From the NCBI RefSeq assembly GCF_900106695.1, contig NZ_FNMZ01000007.1, forward strand, positions 62,001-126,000: a DNA stretch of 64,000 nt, read 5' to 3'. This stretch comes from Albimonas donghaensis (GTDB taxonomy: Bacteria; Pseudomonadota; Alphaproteobacteria; Rhodobacterales; Rhodobacteraceae). The position numbers and the translations under genes were made by a program. Below are positions 63,470 to 64,000 of this stretch, piece by piece. Below the pieces are notes generated by a model that was not told the DNA's origin, made no database searches, and worked only from the letters and a program-made list of their open reading frames with translations. Each line of letters begins with the position of its first letter. Position 1 is the first letter of the stretch.

Positions 63470-63940
63470 TCAGATCGAGGTGACGGCGACCACGCAGACC
63501 AGCACCAGCCAGACGGCCAGCGCGGTGATCGAGAAATACTGCGCCCCGATCATCATGCTGCGCCAGTAGAAGGCGCGCTGCAGCGCGAACAGAAGGGGGG
63601 TGCCGAACAGGTAGCCCCAGACCAGGAACTGCAGGGTCCCCAGCGGGCGTCGGGCCTGCGACGGCGCCACGCCGGGCAGGTTGAGGTCGGAGAGCCGCTG
63701 GGTGTCGATGCTCTGAACCGTGAGGTCCCCGCTGCTGGCGGCGCCCTTGGCCAGAGCCAGGACGAAGCCCACGCCGAGCAGGAACATCAGCGCCACCAGA
63801 AAATGCGGCAGCGACACCAGCTTCTTGCGGTACTTGCTCTTGCGACGGCGATTGCGGCGCTTGTCCCGCGTGCTCGGACGCTGGGCGATGCGGGCGACCT
63901 GACGGCCGCCGCCCTCGGCTTCGCTCCGGTCGTCGTTCAC
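63470..63940 (-). CDS. Small membrane protein of unknown function
   Basis: 156 residues from a GTG at 63940. An Arg/Lys-rich N-terminus (TRDKRRNRRRKSKYRKK) precedes a TM (LPHFLVALMFLLGVGFVLAL), a short extracytoplasmic loop (TVQSIDTQRLSDLNLPGV), then two more TMs (LQFLVWGYLFGTPLLFAL; YFSITALAVWLVLVCVVAVT). I do not recognise the family. Its GTG overlaps the stop of the upstream frame (GTGA), so it may be coupled to the next gene. Confidence 0.75.
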   Translation of the reverse strand: MNDDRSEAEGGGRQVARIAQRPSTRDKRRNRRRKSKYRKKLVSLPHFLVALMFLLGVGFVLALAKGAASSGDLTVQSIDTQRLSDLNLPGVAPSQARRPLGTLQFLVWGYLFGTPLLFALQRAFYWRSMMIGAQYFSITALAVWLVLVCVVAVTSI

Positions 63941-63999
63941 GTGGTCGCCTCGGCCGAATGCGGACCTGCCGTCCGCGCCTCGCTGCGCTCGATCATCCC
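63937..63999 (-). CDS. C-terminal end of an upstream gene (partial)
   Basis: The reading frame at the window edge reads GMIERSEARTAGPHSAEATT and stops at 63937, with a 4-bp GTGA overlap onto the start of the next gene. This is typical of coupled genes, but only 20 residues are visible, so no family can be given. Confidence 0.4.
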   Translation of the reverse strand, partial: GMIERSEARTAGPHSAEATT

Positions 64000-64000
64000 G

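Overview
The window is about 70% GC and has the gene content and local order of an alphaproteobacterium, most likely Rhodobacterales. Supporting evidence includes the rpsB-tsf-pyrH-frr-uppS-cdsA-dxr-rseP run, DUF1127-type mini-proteins beside a LysR regulator, an FYDLN-acid protein, a BI-1 protein, an XRE regulator next to hisN, and an intracellular PHB depolymerase. The assignment rests on family recognition by eye, not on a database search.

Layout. 1-3.2 kb: the end of a GGDEF protein, then a four-gene minus-strand cluster (six-EF-hand exported protein, ECF sigma factor, single-TM protein, Spy/CpxP-like membrane protein) that looks like an envelope or metal stress operon. 3.5-6.8 kb: DUF983 protein, Nudix hydrolase, rpmG, a small membrane-protein pseudogene with a 13-bp duplication, and a Bax-inhibitor-1 protein. 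7-11.6 kb: FtsX-like permease and ABC ATPase divergent from a TesA-type esterase, then thpR. 12-14.5 kb: two very small genes divergent from a LysR regulator, and a quinone-oxidoreductase-like protein.

14.8-44.2 kb: one minus-strand gene of about 29.4 kb encoding a predicted 9,789-residue protein of roughly 1 MDa. It is the main item of interest. Its N-terminal half holds eight blocks, each with exactly seven blade-like repeats (56 in total), joined by a DSADFDGG connector domain. Then come a short Ig-like/PKD stretch, 14 cadherin-like repeats, a 1,400-residue central region with a CARDB-like domain, a poly-Gly tract and the only cysteines seen, an Ig-like domain and two Calx-beta-like domains, and 14 more cadherin-like repeats. 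I see no signal peptide, no RTX nonapeptide block and no neighbouring secretion genes. The sense frame beyond codon 27 contains no TTA, CTA or TCA codons, which leaves an equally long antisense frame open; that frame is a shadow.

45-50 kb: a conserved membrane-anchored protein of unknown function, typA, an XRE regulator and hisN. 50.1-59.4 kb: the rseP/dxr/cdsA/uppS/frr/pyrH ... tsf/rpsB growth cluster on the minus strand, interrupted between pyrH and tsf by a duplicated-motif lipoprotein and a compositionally different hypothetical gene. 60-64 kb: tRNA-Ala, an FYDLN-acid protein, a PhaZ-like depolymerase whose expected nucleophile Cys is Ser and whose tail is a 24-bp repeat, a YgjP-type metallopeptidase, and small membrane-protein genes at the edge.
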